Source of the DNA: Candidatus Bathyarchaeota archaeon
GTDB taxonomy: Archaea; Thermoproteota; Bathyarchaeia; TCS64; B23
Reading direction: 5' to 3'
DNA length: 22,250 nt
NCBI GenBank assembly: GCA_029259285.1
Contig: JAPDJB010000113.1
Span: forward strand, 1-22,250
In this document: in pieces, positions 22,127 through 22,250 of the stretch
How the letters are laid out: the number at the start of each line of letters is the position of its first letter
Position numbering within the stretch: position 1 is the first letter of the stretch
Program-made: the position numbers and the translations under genes
Notes under the pieces: model-generated
Told to the model about the DNA's origin: nothing
Seen by the model: the letters and a program-made list of their open reading frames with translations, nothing else
Database searches by the model: none

Positions 22127-22250
22127 CCCGCAGTTTACTTTACCGTACGGGGTGCCCTTCCTTTCGGGTTCGGTTTTTTCCTTCTTGGATTTACAACCGA
22201 TCTTTTGGACGGATATCTGGCCCGCACCCGGCGGGAGGTCACCCCCATGG
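22127..22250 (+). other. Fragment of a CDP-alcohol phosphatidyltransferase, joined in frame to PPDK (probable chimeric contig end)
   Basis: After the PPDK break the same reading frame gives a hydrophobic helix ALPFGFGFFLLGF, then TDLLDGYLARTRREVTPM, which matches the CDP-alcohol phosphotransferase signature D-x2-D-G-x2-A-R-x8-G (the next codon begins with G), as in bacterial PgsA-like phosphatidylglycerophosphate synthases. The codon use (CGG, CGC, TTT, CTT) differs sharply from the AGG-rich usage upstream. I read this as foreign sequence, probably from another genome in the sample, joined by misassembly. No start codon is needed because only an internal part is present. Confidence 0.7.

Noticed and set aside
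1..22250. CRISPR array or insertion sequence.
   Set aside because: No regularly spaced repeats, transposase motifs or terminal inverted repeats were seen on either strand.

Overview
The window looks like a GC-rich chromosome segment of an anaerobic, hyperthermophilic archaeon. The markers are the N-terminal third of a reverse gyrase (found only in organisms growing at high temperature), two group II chaperonin (thermosome) genes, an archaeal Cbf5-type pseudouridine synthase, two aldehyde:ferredoxin oxidoreductase (AOR) family proteins, an oxygen-sensitive class III ribonucleotide reductase, TATA/BRE-style promoters and strong GGAGGTGA Shine-Dalgarno sites, often with TTG or GTG starts. Codon use (AGG, ATA) and gene content would suit a TACK/Thermoproteota lineage (for example Bathyarchaeia-like), but I cannot fix the taxon from sequence alone.

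Layout. 1-984 (-): reverse gyrase, cut by the window edge. 1070-3391 (+): a small Cys/His protein, an alkaline-phosphatase-superfamily phosphodiesterase and a small membrane protein. 3410-4389: a MoaD/ThiS-type sulfur carrier (-) and a PD-(D/E)XK nuclease (+) sharing a divergent promoter. 4386-8659 (-): an operon of a 16-Cys polyferredoxin and two AOR paralogs. 8660-9044: a probable decayed polyferredoxin fragment and tRNA-Gln(UUG). 9091-11543 (-): an RsmC-like methyltransferase, Cbf5 and an unrecognised 272-aa protein. 11577-12650 (-): a CARF-like/winged-helix regulator and a small winged-helix protein. 12872-15377 (+): a glutaredoxin-like protein and NrdD. 15398-18702 (-): tandem thermosome genes. 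18840-20770 (+): an isoprenylcysteine-methyltransferase-like membrane protein, HypD and acylphosphatase. 20825-22126 (+): pyruvate phosphate dikinase, broken off mid-protein.

How they may work together. The AOR pair and polyferredoxin form a tungsten/ferredoxin redox unit; the nearby MoaD-like protein could supply pterin dithiolene sulfur. HypD implies [NiFe]-hydrogenases elsewhere in the genome. PPDK fits gluconeogenic or glycolytic pyruvate/PEP exchange. Cbf5, the methyltransferase and the tRNA form an RNA-maturation neighbourhood.

Most notable points: (1) an abrupt in-frame switch at about 22,126 from PPDK to a bacterial-type CDP-alcohol phosphatidyltransferase, best explained as a chimeric contig end; (2) an AOR paralog with Asp in place of the first cluster cysteine; (3) duplicated palindromic operator-like sites between a small winged-helix gene and the anaerobic RNR operon, placed at the predicted transcription starts of both; (4) an orphan CARF-like regulator with no CRISPR nearby; (5) a hairpin plus T-tract directly before cbf5. 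I see no CRISPR array, insertion sequence or complete mobile element.
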